This document shows, piece after piece, positions 53,531 to 61,501 of a stretch of 64,000 nt of DNA. The translations under genes were made by a program, and so were the position numbers. This stretch comes from Bordetella genomosp. 10 (GTDB taxonomy: Bacteria > Pseudomonadota > Gammaproteobacteria > Burkholderiales > Burkholderiaceae_B). The stretch covers positions 496,001 to 560,000 of the forward strand of contig NZ_NEVM01000002.1 of NCBI RefSeq assembly GCF_002261225.1. Reading direction: 5' to 3'. Below the pieces are notes generated by a model, which saw nothing but the letters and a program-made list of their open reading frames with translations, did not search any database and was not told the DNA's origin. Position 1 is the stretch's first letter. Each line of letters begins with the position of its first letter.

Positions 53531-55619
53531 AGGCGACGTTGACCCCTACCGTGCGGCCGGCGTCCACCTGGGCGTAGTTGCCCAGCGCGCCGCCCGCGAA
53601 GGCGTAGGTGCGATAGCGCCTGTCGGTCAGGTTGTTGACATAGGCCGTCACCTCGATGCGGTCGCGCGGCCGCCATGCCAGGCCGAGGTCCACCAGGGTG
53701 TAGGCGTCCTGGCGCAGCGTGTTGCCGACGTCGAAGTATTGGGAGCCGACGCGGCGCACGGCTAGCATGGGGCGCAGCTCGCCCGCCGCCGTGCCGAAAT
53801 GACCCTCGACGCGCGCCGTGAGCAGGTAGGCGGGTGAGAACGGCACGCGGTTGTCGTCGCAGCCGGCGCAGACGCCGGCGTCCAGCGCGCGGAATCTGGC
53901 GTGCGTGTACGTGCCTTCCAGGCCCAGCGTCCATTGCCGCGTCACGTCCCACGCCGCGTCGAATTCGACGCCGGTCGCGCGCGTCTTGCCCACGTTCTGT
54001 AGATGCTGGTATCCGATCTGGTCGCTGACGTAGAGCTGGGCGTCATGGATGTCGGTGCGGAAGACCGCCGCGCCCACTCGCACGGCGTCGCCGGCGTAGC
54101 GGGCGCCGAGTTCGTAGCTGACGGATTTTTCCTTGCCGTACGCTTCCGCGTCGGCCGCGCTGGAAGGGGCGAGGTTGTAGCCGCCGGGCTTGTATCCCTG
54201 CGCGACGTTGGCGTAGACGCGCCAGGCCTGGGTGAGCTGGTATCCCGCCGCCAGGCGACCCAGCACGGTATTGCCGCGGGTGTGGCCGCTGCCGCCGAAG
54301 GCGTCGTAGCCGAAGGTGGAGAAATTCAGCGCGCTGCCGTCGTAGTGGATGTCGGCCTTGTCGCGGGAGTAGCGCAGGCCGGCCGACAGGTCCAGGGCCT
54401 CGGTGGCGTGCCAGGTCACGTCGCCGAAGGCGGCGAGCGATTCGGATTCGTTGCGCGACCCGGTCGTCAGCGCGTTGGCGCTGAGCGGCACGTAGAGGTC
54501 GTTGACGTAGTCGCGCGACTGGACGACCCGCTGGCGGTACAGCCCCAGCGTCGTGTCGACCGTGTGCTTGCCGGTCGTCGCCAGGCGCAGTTCCTGGACC
54601 TGTTGGCGCCAGCGTTCGGGCTGTTGCGAGTAATAGGGGCCGATGGGGTAGTCGCGGTCGAAATGCAGCCGCTGCCATGCCGCCATCGCCGACAGGCGCC
54701 AACCGCCGAAATCGTAGCGGCCCGTCAGCGCCTGGCTGGTGCCGCAACGACGCTGGCGGAAGTCGCTGCGGTCGGCCGGAATGCCGGGCATGATCACCGC
54801 TTCCCTGCTGTGGACGTCATCGAACGGAACGTAGGCATCCTGGCTTGCGCGCGTGCACTCGCCCGACACGGAGAGCCCCAGTTCCCAGGGGCGGCCCGCC
54901 GGCGCCAGGCGCAGCCGGGCCGAGCCGGCATTGGTGCTGCTGCCGCCGACGCCATCGGCGCCGGTGACCGGGTCGCGCAGGCGGCCCGGCGCGTCGCCCA
55001 CGATGCCGGAAACCGAGCCGTAGAGCAGGCCCGGCACCAGCGGCCCGCTCGCGCCGGCCTTGAATTGATAGCCTTCGCGGCTGAATACGCCCGCGCTGGC
55101 GCGGAAGCGCGGCGTGTCGTCGGGTTGGCGCGAAATGATGTTGAGCACGCCGCCTTCGGCGCTCTTGCCGTATAACGTGCCTTGCGGGCCCTTGAGCAGT
55201 TCCACGCGATCCACGTCGACGAGTTGCTGCGCCGCGAACGTCGGAAGCTGCGGGACGCCGTCCACGTAGACGGTGATGGCCGGGTTGTAGAAGTCCTGGG
55301 CAGAGGTGATGCCGCGCACCGATATGACCGGGAACAGCAGGGAGCCGCTTTCCGAGAACTGGACGCCGGGCAGCACGCGGCCCAGTTGCATCGTGTTTTC
55401 GACCTGGTTGTCGCGCAGCGTTTCGGCCGGCACGACGTAGGCCGCGCCGTCGACGCTGTCCAGGGCCTGGTCCCGCTTGGATGCCGTGACGACCACGGCG
55501 GGCAACTGCGCCGTTGGCGTCTCGTTTGCAGGGTCGGCCGCCAGCGCGGCGGCCGGGAGCGTGAGCGCCGCCAGGGATGCCAGGGGGAAATATCGGACGA
55601 GAGGGGGTCGCATGCGCAT
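53520..55619 (-). CDS. TonB-dependent siderophore receptor
   Basis: This 699-residue outer-membrane receptor has a signal peptide (residues ~1-28, ending ALA), a plug domain (PAVVVTASKRDQALDSVDGA, VISVRGITSAQDFYNP, VDRVELLKGPQGTLYGKSAEGG), and a 22-strand barrel region. It ends in VAYEY, with the terminal aromatic normal for barrel proteins. No N-terminal signalling extension is present, so surface-sigma control is unlikely. A Fur box lies 27 bases upstream. First gene of the iron operon; a divergent AraC regulator adjoins. Confidence 0.92.
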   Translation of the reverse strand: MRMRPPLVRYFPLASLAALTLPAAALAADPANETPTAQLPAVVVTASKRDQALDSVDGAAYVVPAETLRDNQVENTMQLGRVLPGVQFSESGSLLFPVISVRGITSAQDFYNPAITVYVDGVPQLPTFAAQQLVDVDRVELLKGPQGTLYGKSAEGGVLNIISRQPDDTPRFRASAGVFSREGYQFKAGASGPLVPGLLYGSVSGIVGDAPGRLRDPVTGADGVGGSSTNAGSARLRLAPAGRPWELGLSVSGECTRASQDAYVPFDDVHSREAVIMPGIPADRSDFRQRRCGTSQALTGRYDFGGWRLSAMAAWQRLHFDRDYPIGPYYSQQPERWRQQVQELRLATTGKHTVDTTLGLYRQRVVQSRDYVNDLYVPLSANALTTGSRNESESLAAFGDVTWHATEALDLSAGLRYSRDKADIHYDGSALNFSTFGYDAFGGSGHTRGNTVLGRLAAGYQLTQAWRVYANVAQGYKPGGYNLAPSSAADAEAYGKEKSVSYELGARYAGDAVRVGAAVFRTDIHDAQLYVSDQIGYQHLQNVGKTRATGVEFDAAWDVTRQWTLGLEGTYTHARFRALDAGVCAGCDDNRVPFSPAYLLTARVEGHFGTAAGELRPMLAVRRVGSQYFDVGNTLRQDAYTLVDLGLAWRPRDRIEVTAYVNNLTDRRYRTYAFAGGALGNYAQVDAGRTVGVNVAYEY

Positions 55620-55645
55620 CGCCGGGCACCGCCAGGGTTATGTTA

Positions 55646-55664
55646 ATTAATGAGAATCATTTAT
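55646..55664. promoter_or_regulatory. Fur box
   Basis: The core AATGAGAATCATT (55649-55661) matches 12 of the 13 central bases of the 19-bp Fur consensus. It sits between the divergent TonB-receptor and AraC genes, in an A+T-rich patch. Iron repression of both directions is likely. Confidence 0.75.
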
Positions 55665-55733
55665 ATTAAAGATCGGCGCCCGGCCCGTTGACTAACGGTA
55701 TCGGGGCCTGAATTGACGTTTTCGGAGTCAAAT

Positions 55734-56684
55734 TTGTCCACCGCCGCTCCCATGCCACCCGACGAGGCTCGCCTGCACGGGCATCATTTGCTGCCCGACG
55801 TGGTGTTGCCCGGCGCCTGGGCCGGGCTGGCGCAGTTCGAGGATTTCGACGACGACATCACGCTCACCGCGTGGCGGGGCAGGGCCACCGAAGCGCTCGA
55901 CGTGCAGGCCGAGGGGCCGCCGATGTTCTGCATCGCGGTGTTCCTGGAAGGCCGGGCCAGCATGGCCATCGACGGCGGACCGCCGTTGCTCGCCGAGCCC
56001 GGCATGGCCGTGATCCAGACCGGCGAGCGGCGCGTGCGGGGCAGCTTCCGGATGGCGGGCGGGCAGGACGTGCAACTGGTGGATATTCGCTATACGCCCG
56101 CGGGCTTGTTGCGCGCCGGAGGCCAGCCCCTGGTCGCGTTGCAGGGCGATTTCCTGCAGGACCGCAGCGTGCCGGCGGCCGGTTCGCTATTGGCGGGTTT
56201 CCCGGCGCCCGCGGCGCTGCTGCGCACGGCGCGCGACATCCTGGCCTGCCCCTACCGGAATCGCACGGTGCGCCAGTTGTACCTGCGCGCCAAGGCGCTC
56301 GAAGCGCTGGCCGTGGTGTTGCAGGCGGTGCAGCAAGCCGGCGATGCGCCGGTCGGCGCGCGGGAACGCCGCCTGTTGTTGCAGGCCCGCCGCCTGATCG
56401 ACGAGCGCTACGGCGAGGATTGGACCGTGGAACGCTTGGCCCGCGCGGTGGGCCTGACCGAGAAGAAACTCAAGGCGGGTTTCCGCGCGCTGGCCGGCCA
56501 TACCGTGCATGCCTATTTGCGCGAAGTGCGGTTGCAGGCGGCGGCCTGCATGCTGGACGAAGGGCATAGCGCCACCGAGGCTGCATTGGCCGTCGGGTAT
56601 TCGAATCTCAGCCACTTCAGCAAGAGTTTTCGCGAGGTCAATGGAATGGGGCCTCGGCATTGGGCGAGGCGGCGGGAAGGGTGA
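55734..56684 (+). CDS. AraC family regulator (PchR-like)
   Basis: This ~316-residue protein has an N-terminal sensor region and a C-terminal double helix-turn-helix (from about residue 220: RLIDERYGEDWTVERLARAVGLTEKKLKAGFRALAGHTVHAYLREVRLQAA, read as short segments, then SNLSHFSKSFREVNGM). It resembles siderophore-responsive regulators such as PchR. The start is probably TTG at 55734, which has GGAG six bases upstream; TTG at 55713 and ATG at 55752 are alternatives. It is divergent from the TonB receptor and likely activates it when the siderophore is present. Confidence 0.82.
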   Translation: MSTAAPMPPDEARLHGHHLLPDVVLPGAWAGLAQFEDFDDDITLTAWRGRATEALDVQAEGPPMFCIAVFLEGRASMAIDGGPPLLAEPGMAVIQTGERRVRGSFRMAGGQDVQLVDIRYTPAGLLRAGGQPLVALQGDFLQDRSVPAAGSLLAGFPAPAALLRTARDILACPYRNRTVRQLYLRAKALEALAVVLQAVQQAGDAPVGARERRLLLQARRLIDERYGEDWTVERLARAVGLTEKKLKAGFRALAGHTVHAYLREVRLQAAACMLDEGHSATEAALAVGYSNLSHFSKSFREVNGMGPRHWARRREG

Positions 56685-56789
56685 AGGTTGAGGCGGGCTG
56701 CCCTGGGGTTCTGATGCCTTGATGCTCTGACTCTCTGACGTTCTGGCGTCTTCACTCATCCTCTTGACCCCTTGACGGGATCCAGGTGT

Positions 56790-56819
56790 CATTCTAATAT
56801 TCCATGGAATTATGGAATG
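56790..56819. promoter_or_regulatory. Palindromic operator upstream of ArsR/SmtB gene
   Basis: A perfect 12-bp palindrome ATTCCATGGAAT (56799-56810) is centred in a longer imperfect dyad with CATTC at the left end (56790) and GAATG at the right end (56819). It lies 10 bases upstream of the ArsR start. Such A+T-rich dyads are typical ArsR/SmtB operators. Confidence 0.65.
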
Positions 56820-56829
56820 AGACGCCGAG

Positions 56830-57186
56830 ATGGTTCACGGACACGAAGCGGGTTGCCGGCATGACTTGCAGGGTACGCAAAGCCTGGGTTGGCGGGCGGC
56901 CGAGCTCGATATCGCCGCGGCGATGTGCCATGCCTTGAGCGATCCGGCGCGATTGCGGCTATTGCTGTGGCTGGCTGAGCGCGAAATGTGCGTGTCCGAA
57001 CTCGTCGAACTCGAGCAGGCCAAGGTCAGCAGCATTTCCGCGCGCTTGCAGATGCTGCATGCGGCTCGCCTGGTGATCAGGCGCCGCGAGGCCAAACATA
57101 TCTACTACGCGCTCGCCGACGAGCACGTCCACGCCCTGTTGCGCAACATCCTCGGCCATGCGGCCGAAGTCCCGGCAGGTCGCTAA
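56830..57186 (+). CDS. ArsR/SmtB family metal-sensing repressor
   Basis: This 118-residue winged-helix repressor (HALSDPARLRLLLWLAEREMCVSELVEL, SSISARLQMLHAARLV) carries a C-terminal helix with Asp97, His99, His110 and Glu113. That is the exact D-x-H-(10)-H-x2-E spacing of the alpha5 zinc site of SmtB. Zinc (or cobalt) sensing is therefore likely. There is no alpha3N Cys motif. It is followed after 32 bases by a histidine-rich protein, so the pair forms a metal-regulated module. It probably binds the palindrome just upstream. Confidence 0.88.
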   Translation: MVHGHEAGCRHDLQGTQSLGWRAAELDIAAAMCHALSDPARLRLLLWLAEREMCVSELVELEQAKVSSISARLQMLHAARLVIRRREAKHIYYALADEHVHALLRNILGHAAEVPAGR

Positions 57187-57218
57187 CCCACGCAGCACCT
57201 TCTTCACTGGAGCCTGAC

Positions 57219-57572
57219 ATGTCCACCTGCAACCAACCCCACCACGCCAATCATGACCACCAGCATGGCCCGAATTGCGGCCACATCGCCATTCGCCACG
57301 AAGGCCACGTGGACTACCTGCATGACGGCCATCTCCACCACCCGCACGGCTCGCACGTCGACGAGCACGTGATCGCGGTCTCCGCCACCAATCCGGACAC
57401 CTGCACGCCCAACCACCACTGCTCGGGCCATCCCGCCGGCCACGTCCACGGCCCCGGCTGCGGCCACGAAGCCGTCCCGCACGGCGACCACGTGGACTAT
57501 CTGGTCGACGGCCACCTGCACCATCCCCATGGCGACCATTGCGACAACCACGGCCCGGTCACGCTGGCGTAA
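57219..57572 (+). CDS. Histidine-rich metal-binding protein with internal duplication
   Basis: This 117-residue protein has 29 histidines and 6 cysteines. It contains a 33-residue duplication: residues 14-46 and 75-107 share H-x-HGPxCGH followed by HVDYLxDGHLHHPHG with identical spacing. There is no signal peptide or membrane segment, so it is cytoplasmic. The composition and its place behind a zinc-type ArsR repressor suggest a metal buffer or chaperone. A GGAG-like site precedes the ATG. A hairpin with a T-run follows. No family name is claimed. Confidence 0.82.
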   Translation: MSTCNQPHHANHDHQHGPNCGHIAIRHEGHVDYLHDGHLHHPHGSHVDEHVIAVSATNPDTCTPNHHCSGHPAGHVHGPGCGHEAVPHGDHVDYLVDGHLHHPHGDHCDNHGPVTLA

Positions 57573-57637
57573 AGCGTTGAGCGGCAGCCTTTCCGTCCCC
57601 GCCGCCCGTAGATAGCCAATCCCGCTCGCCTGACCAA

Positions 57638-57664
57638 GGAGCGCCATGGCGCTCCCCGCCTTTT
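57638..57664. terminator. Hairpin terminator after the His-rich gene
   Basis: GGAGCGCCATGGCGCTCC (57638-57655) is a perfect palindrome that folds to a 7-bp stem with a CATG loop, followed by CCGCC and TTTT at 57661-57664. It closes the ArsR/His-rich unit and separates it from the convergent PIN pseudogene. Confidence 0.6.
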
Positions 57665-57671
57665 GGGCGAG

Positions 57672-58247
57672 TCATAGAATCGCCCGGTATACGGCCAGCG
57701 ACTTGCACGTCTGCACCAGTCCCTGCCGCAGTAGCACGTCCAGGTAGTGGTTCACGTCCAGCGGCGGACTCTTGAGTTGCGCTCGTTGACGTTGGGCTGC
57801 GGCGACTACGGCAGCGGGATCGAGGTCGAACAGGTTCTCGACGAATTCGTCGGGATGCTGCGCTTCAATGCCGAAAGGCGCCAGCGCCTGCGAAGGGAAG
57901 TCCTTTTCATTGAAGGTGACGATCACGCTGGCGTTGCATCGGATCGCCGCCGCCAGGACATGGCGATCGTCTACGTCGGGCAAGCTCAGCCCGTCGATGA
58001 GTGACTCATGATCGGTCACCAAGCCATCCGGAATCGCGCGATCCATCAGCGCCGAGGTGCGATCCAATTGTTCCCGCGTGAGGTCGGGACGATTGATAAG
58101 GAGATTGCGCTTCCATTCTTCGTGGATCTGCTCGCTCCATCGAGCCCGGAATCGGCCCGATAGGCCCAGCTACATCAGGAAGTCGCGGAGCGGCGCAGGA
58201 TAGAGAACGCAGGCGTCGTAGACTACCGTGAATGGGGAATGCCTCAT
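57672..58247 (-). pseudogene. PIN-domain toxin interrupted by an in-frame amber codon
   Basis: Read from ATG 58247, the frame gives MRHSPFTVVYDACVLYPAPL, then FLM, then a TAG at codon 26 (58172-58170), and then continues in the same frame as LGLSGRFRARWSEQIHEEW to 57672, 191 codons in all. The PIN acidic residues are otherwise present: Asp11 in VVYDAC, Glu43/44 in IHEEW, Asp91/93/94 in DVDDRH, and Asp117 in TFNEKDF. No frameshift is needed, so a single base change explains the break. The start overlaps the antitoxin stop (ATGA), as in an intact toxin-antitoxin pair. A product from an internal start would lack Asp11. A sequencing error is not excluded. Confidence 0.82.
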
Positions 58248-58711
58248 TCGTAACCCATGCCCAGCTCTTGCGCCTGCTTGGCAAGTTCCTCCATTGCTTG
58301 TTCGCTCGCTTGATCGCGCTGGGACTTGAACGCCATCAGGTCCGCGAACCGCACACGGCGATGCTTTCCGGTCTTGTGAAAAGGCAGCGCGCCGTCTTCC
58401 AGCAGCTTCACCAGGTGGGGCCGGGAAACATTGAGCAGGTCCGCGGCCTCCTGCGTCGTCAGCTCCGCGTGGACCGGCACGACTTTGACGGCGTTGCCTT
58501 CGGCCAGCTCGGCCAGGATGTCCACCAGCAGGCGGAGGGCCGAGGTCGGTAGCTCGACCTGGTGTGCCTGGTTCTTGTCGTCGAAGATCTGGATGCGTTG
58601 CGTTTCGACCTGCGTCGCCAGGTAGGCAGCCAAGGCGCGCTGGCCTTGCACGGCCAATCGCACGTCCCGTTCAAGGGGAAGTGTCACGTTGGAGAGGGAG
58701 TCGGCGGTCAT
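58244..58711 (-). CDS. Excisionase-type HTH antitoxin
   Basis: This 155-residue protein has a C-terminal DNA-binding domain of the MerR/excisionase type (TTQEAADLLNVSRPHLVKLLEDGALPFHKTGKHRRV, in segments, from about residue 85). It overlaps the PIN toxin gene by 4 bases. The N-terminal ~80 residues probably form the toxin-neutralising or dimer region. It appears intact, although its toxin is broken. Two direct repeats upstream of its start are a plausible autoregulatory site. Confidence 0.85.
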   Translation of the reverse strand: MTADSLSNVTLPLERDVRLAVQGQRALAAYLATQVETQRIQIFDDKNQAHQVELPTSALRLLVDILAELAEGNAVKVVPVHAELTTQEAADLLNVSRPHLVKLLEDGALPFHKTGKHRRVRFADLMAFKSQRDQASEQAMEELAKQAQELGMGYE

Positions 58712-58745
58712 GGTGGCTTCCAGTTGAAGCCGTCATGCTAATCGA

Positions 58746-58772
58746 AATAAACGAAATTCGCAATAAACGAAA
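58746..58772. promoter_or_regulatory. Direct repeats upstream of the antitoxin
   Basis: AATAAACGAAA occurs at 58746-58756 and 58762-58772, 16 bases apart, about 35 bases upstream of the antitoxin start in an A+T-rich stretch. The likely role is binding by the antitoxin HTH (autoregulation), by analogy with other toxin-antitoxin operons. Confidence 0.5.
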
Positions 58773-58848
58773 CCGATGCCTTGCCGGGACTGGCGATCTC
58801 ACCAATCTCCACCGCCAATCGGGGAGCCGGCGTTTCGCCTCGGCGAAA

Positions 58849-59763
58849 TCAAGCCGATAGCTGGCGCCGGTACTGCGTCGGCGAGCAGGCCATGATTCTC
58901 TTGAAGGCGGTGCTGAAGGAACTCTCCGATTCGTAGCCCAGCGAGAAGGCGATCGAGGCGACGTTGTCGGTGCTGGCGCGCAGGCGGTCCGCGGCCATGA
59001 GCATGCGCCAGCGGGCGAGGTATTCCATGGCGGTGCTGCCGACCAGGGCCTTGAATCGTTGCGCGAAGACGGTGCGCGAGATGCCCGCGATGCGGGCCAG
59101 TTCCTCCAGCGTCCAATGGCGGGCGGGCTCGGCGTGCATGGCGCCGATGGCGGGGCTGATCTGCCGGTCCGCCAGCGCCAGGAACCAGCCTTTCGGCAAT
59201 TCGCTGGACGTGTTCATGAACAGCCGCAATACCTGGACCAGCATCAGGTGCACCAGGTGGGTGGACATCAGCGTGCCGCCCGGCTGCGGCGTGCGCAACT
59301 CGGCCGCCAATTGATCCAGGGACCAGCGCAGCACCTCCGCCTGGCCCGAAGCGCGAGGAATGTTGACGAGCGGCGGGAGGGCGTCGAACAGGACGGCGGC
59401 ATGGTTGCCGGAAAACTCGAAGCGCCCGCTGATGAGAAATACCTCGCCGCCGCCGTTATGCACGGCCACCCCTTCACGCGCGGCCGCGTCCAGGATATGT
59501 TCAGAGTCCGCCGGCAATAGCGCCGGATCGGACGAGAGCACGAAGCGGCGCCTGCTGTTGAGCAGGAAGCAATCTCCCTCCTCGAAGCGGATCGGTTGCT
59601 CCAGGTCGTCCGTCACCCCCCAGCAAGCGCCGCGCATGATGGCCGTGAACTTGATGCCGTCATGGGGAGGGAAGTCAAAAGACCAGTCTCCGGCGGCGTC
59701 GAAGCCCGCATAGAACTGGCTGCGGGGCTTGAGCAGGGAGAGGACGTCCGACAAGGGATCCAT
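58849..59763 (-). CDS. AraC family transcriptional regulator with cupin N-terminus
   Basis: This 304-residue regulator has an N-terminal cupin-like sensor (WSFDFPPHDGIKFTAIMRG, EEGDCFLLNSRRRFVLSS) and a C-terminal AraC domain (ARHWTLEELARIAGISRTVFAQRFKALVGSTAMEYLARWRM, in segments, and ASIAFSLGYESESSFSTAFKRI). ATG at 59763 is chosen; a TTG two codons further upstream is possible. It is divergent from the alpha/beta hydrolase pseudogene and SDR genes across 130 bases and probably activates them. Confidence 0.88.
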   Translation of the reverse strand: MDPLSDVLSLLKPRSQFYAGFDAAGDWSFDFPPHDGIKFTAIMRGACWGVTDDLEQPIRFEEGDCFLLNSRRRFVLSSDPALLPADSEHILDAAAREGVAVHNGGGEVFLISGRFEFSGNHAAVLFDALPPLVNIPRASGQAEVLRWSLDQLAAELRTPQPGGTLMSTHLVHLMLVQVLRLFMNTSSELPKGWFLALADRQISPAIGAMHAEPARHWTLEELARIAGISRTVFAQRFKALVGSTAMEYLARWRMLMAADRLRASTDNVASIAFSLGYESESSFSTAFKRIMACSPTQYRRQLSA

Positions 59764-59893
59764 CTGCAAATCCGTACGATCGAAAAAGAAAGCAGTACTT
59801 TAAGGCATGGTTCGTTCGCCCATCAAGCGCTATCTTTGATCCATCGCTGGTAGCTGCTGCGGTCATCCGCACATCGCCACTTGGGAGCATCTC

Positions 59894-60575
59894 ATGAGCC
59901 AAACGCAATCCGTCACTTTCAAGAACCGCACCTGGGACGTGGCCGCCACGCTGCGCCTGCCCGAGGGCTTCGACGCCAACAGGAAATACGCCGCCATCGT
60001 CTGCGCGCATCCCATCAGTAGCTGCAAGGAGCAGACCTCGGGCGCCATCTACGGCGAGGCGCTGACCCGGGCCGGCTTCATCACGCTGGCCTTCGACGCC
60101 TCCACCCAGGGCGCCAGCGGCGGCGAGCCGCGCTTCCTCGAAGACCCCAGCACGCGCGTCGAGGACTTCCGCTGCGCCGTGGACTACCTGGTCACGCTGC
60201 CTTAGCGAGAAGGCCGGCGTCACCGACGTGGACATCACCAACGCGATCGACTACTACCTGACGCCGCGCGGCCAGCAGCCGGGCTCGCCCAACAAGCTGC
60301 GCCTGACCAGCACGGGCGCCGTGCTGGGCTGGGACGCCTTCCACCTGGCCGAAGCGCTGCTGACGCAGCCGCTGCACGTCGTGTTCGGCAGCGTGCCGGG
60401 CGCCTTCGGCTCCTACAGCGATGGGCATGAGCTGTACCGCCGCGCGCGTTCGAGCGAGAAGTCGATCCAGATCGTGCCCGGCGCCAGCCACTACGACCTG
60501 TACGACCAGCCCGAGGCCACGCGCCAGGCGCTGGAACGACTGGTGCCGTTCTACAAGAAGCACCTCGGCGATTGA
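59894..60575 (+). pseudogene. Alpha/beta hydrolase with internal deletion
   Basis: The 5' part (59894-60205, 103 codons: KYAAIVCAHPISSCKEQTSG, AFDASTQGASGGEPRF) ends at TAG just after DYLVTLP. The 3' part (from about 60207, EKAGVTDVDITNAIDYYL to HYDLYDQPEATRQALERLV and the stop at 60575) is in another frame. In the family (about 300 residues) the segment between these holds the nucleophile elbow G-x-C/S-x-G. Roughly 85 residues, including that nucleophile, are missing here, so the enzyme should be inactive. An internal deletion that also shifted the frame explains the layout. The catalytic His region near the end is retained. It precedes three SDR genes. Confidence 0.8.
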
Positions 60576-60613
60576 GGCCTCCAGCGCCTACTCCTGACAC
60601 GCAAGGAATCGAC

Positions 60614-61480
60614 ATGAGCAATGCAAAGAAAGTCTGGCTGATCACCGGCGCTTCCTCGGGCTTCGGCAAGGCGCTGGCCGAGGCCGTCATCGCCAACGGC
60701 GACATCGCCGTCATCACCGCCCGGCGCCTCGATCGCCTGCAGGCCATCGCCCGGGACCACGCGGACCGCGTACTGCCGCTGGCCGTGGACGTCACCGACG
60801 CCGCCGCGCGCGACAAGGCCGTGGCCGATACGCTGGCGCGCTTCGGCCGCATCGACGTGCTCGCCAACGTGGCCGGGCGCGGCGTGGCCGGCGCCTGCGA
60901 GGAATTCAGCCTGGCGCAGTTGCGCGAGCAGATGGAGCTTAACTTCTTCGCCGCCGCCGAGATGACCCGCGCCGTGCTGCCGCAGATGCGCAAGCAGGGC
61001 TCGGGCAACATCCTCACGGTGAGCAGCATCGCCGGCCAGGTGGCGATGAACGCCGCGGGCCCGTATTGCGCGGCCAAGTTCGCCATCGAAGGCTGGACCG
61101 AATCGCTCGCCATCGAGGCCAAGCCGCTGGGCATCCACGTCACCCTGGTCGAGCCCGGCGCCTTCCGCACCGAATTCGCGGGCGATGTGAACATGCGTCC
61201 CGTGCAGAGCATTCCCGCCTACCGCCCCGTGGTCGAGCCGTTCGAGACCTATCTGGAAACCTCCGCCGGCAAGCAGATGGGCGATCCCGCCAAGGCCGCC
61301 CGCCGCATGCTGGAAGTGGTGGCCAGCGAGGCGCCGCCCGTGCGCCTGATGCTGGGCCGCGATGCGTATTCGATCTGGGACGCCACCATCGCCAAGCGCC
61401 AGGAAGACCTGGATAGCTGGCGCGCGCGCGGAGAGGACACGGCCTTCGACGACGCCGAAGTGGTGGAGATCAAGCTTTGA
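60614..61480 (+). CDS. SDR family oxidoreductase
   Basis: This 288-residue classical SDR has TGASSGFGKALAE at residues ~11-23, the ANVAGRG segment, Ser in TVSSIAG, and Tyr/Lys in YCAAK. The ATG at 60614 follows AAGGA; the frame to 60572 lies in the pseudogene 3' end. It resembles the SDR at 62519 in GKQMGDP, PVRLMLGRDAY and other segments, so the two are tandem paralogues. Substrate unknown. Confidence 0.9.
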   Translation: MSNAKKVWLITGASSGFGKALAEAVIANGDIAVITARRLDRLQAIARDHADRVLPLAVDVTDAAARDKAVADTLARFGRIDVLANVAGRGVAGACEEFSLAQLREQMELNFFAAAEMTRAVLPQMRKQGSGNILTVSSIAGQVAMNAAGPYCAAKFAIEGWTESLAIEAKPLGIHVTLVEPGAFRTEFAGDVNMRPVQSIPAYRPVVEPFETYLETSAGKQMGDPAKAARRMLEVVASEAPPVRLMLGRDAYSIWDATIAKRQEDLDSWRARGEDTAFDDAEVVEIKL

Positions 61481-61501
61481 CGCTTGGCAAGGAAATCCCT
61501 C

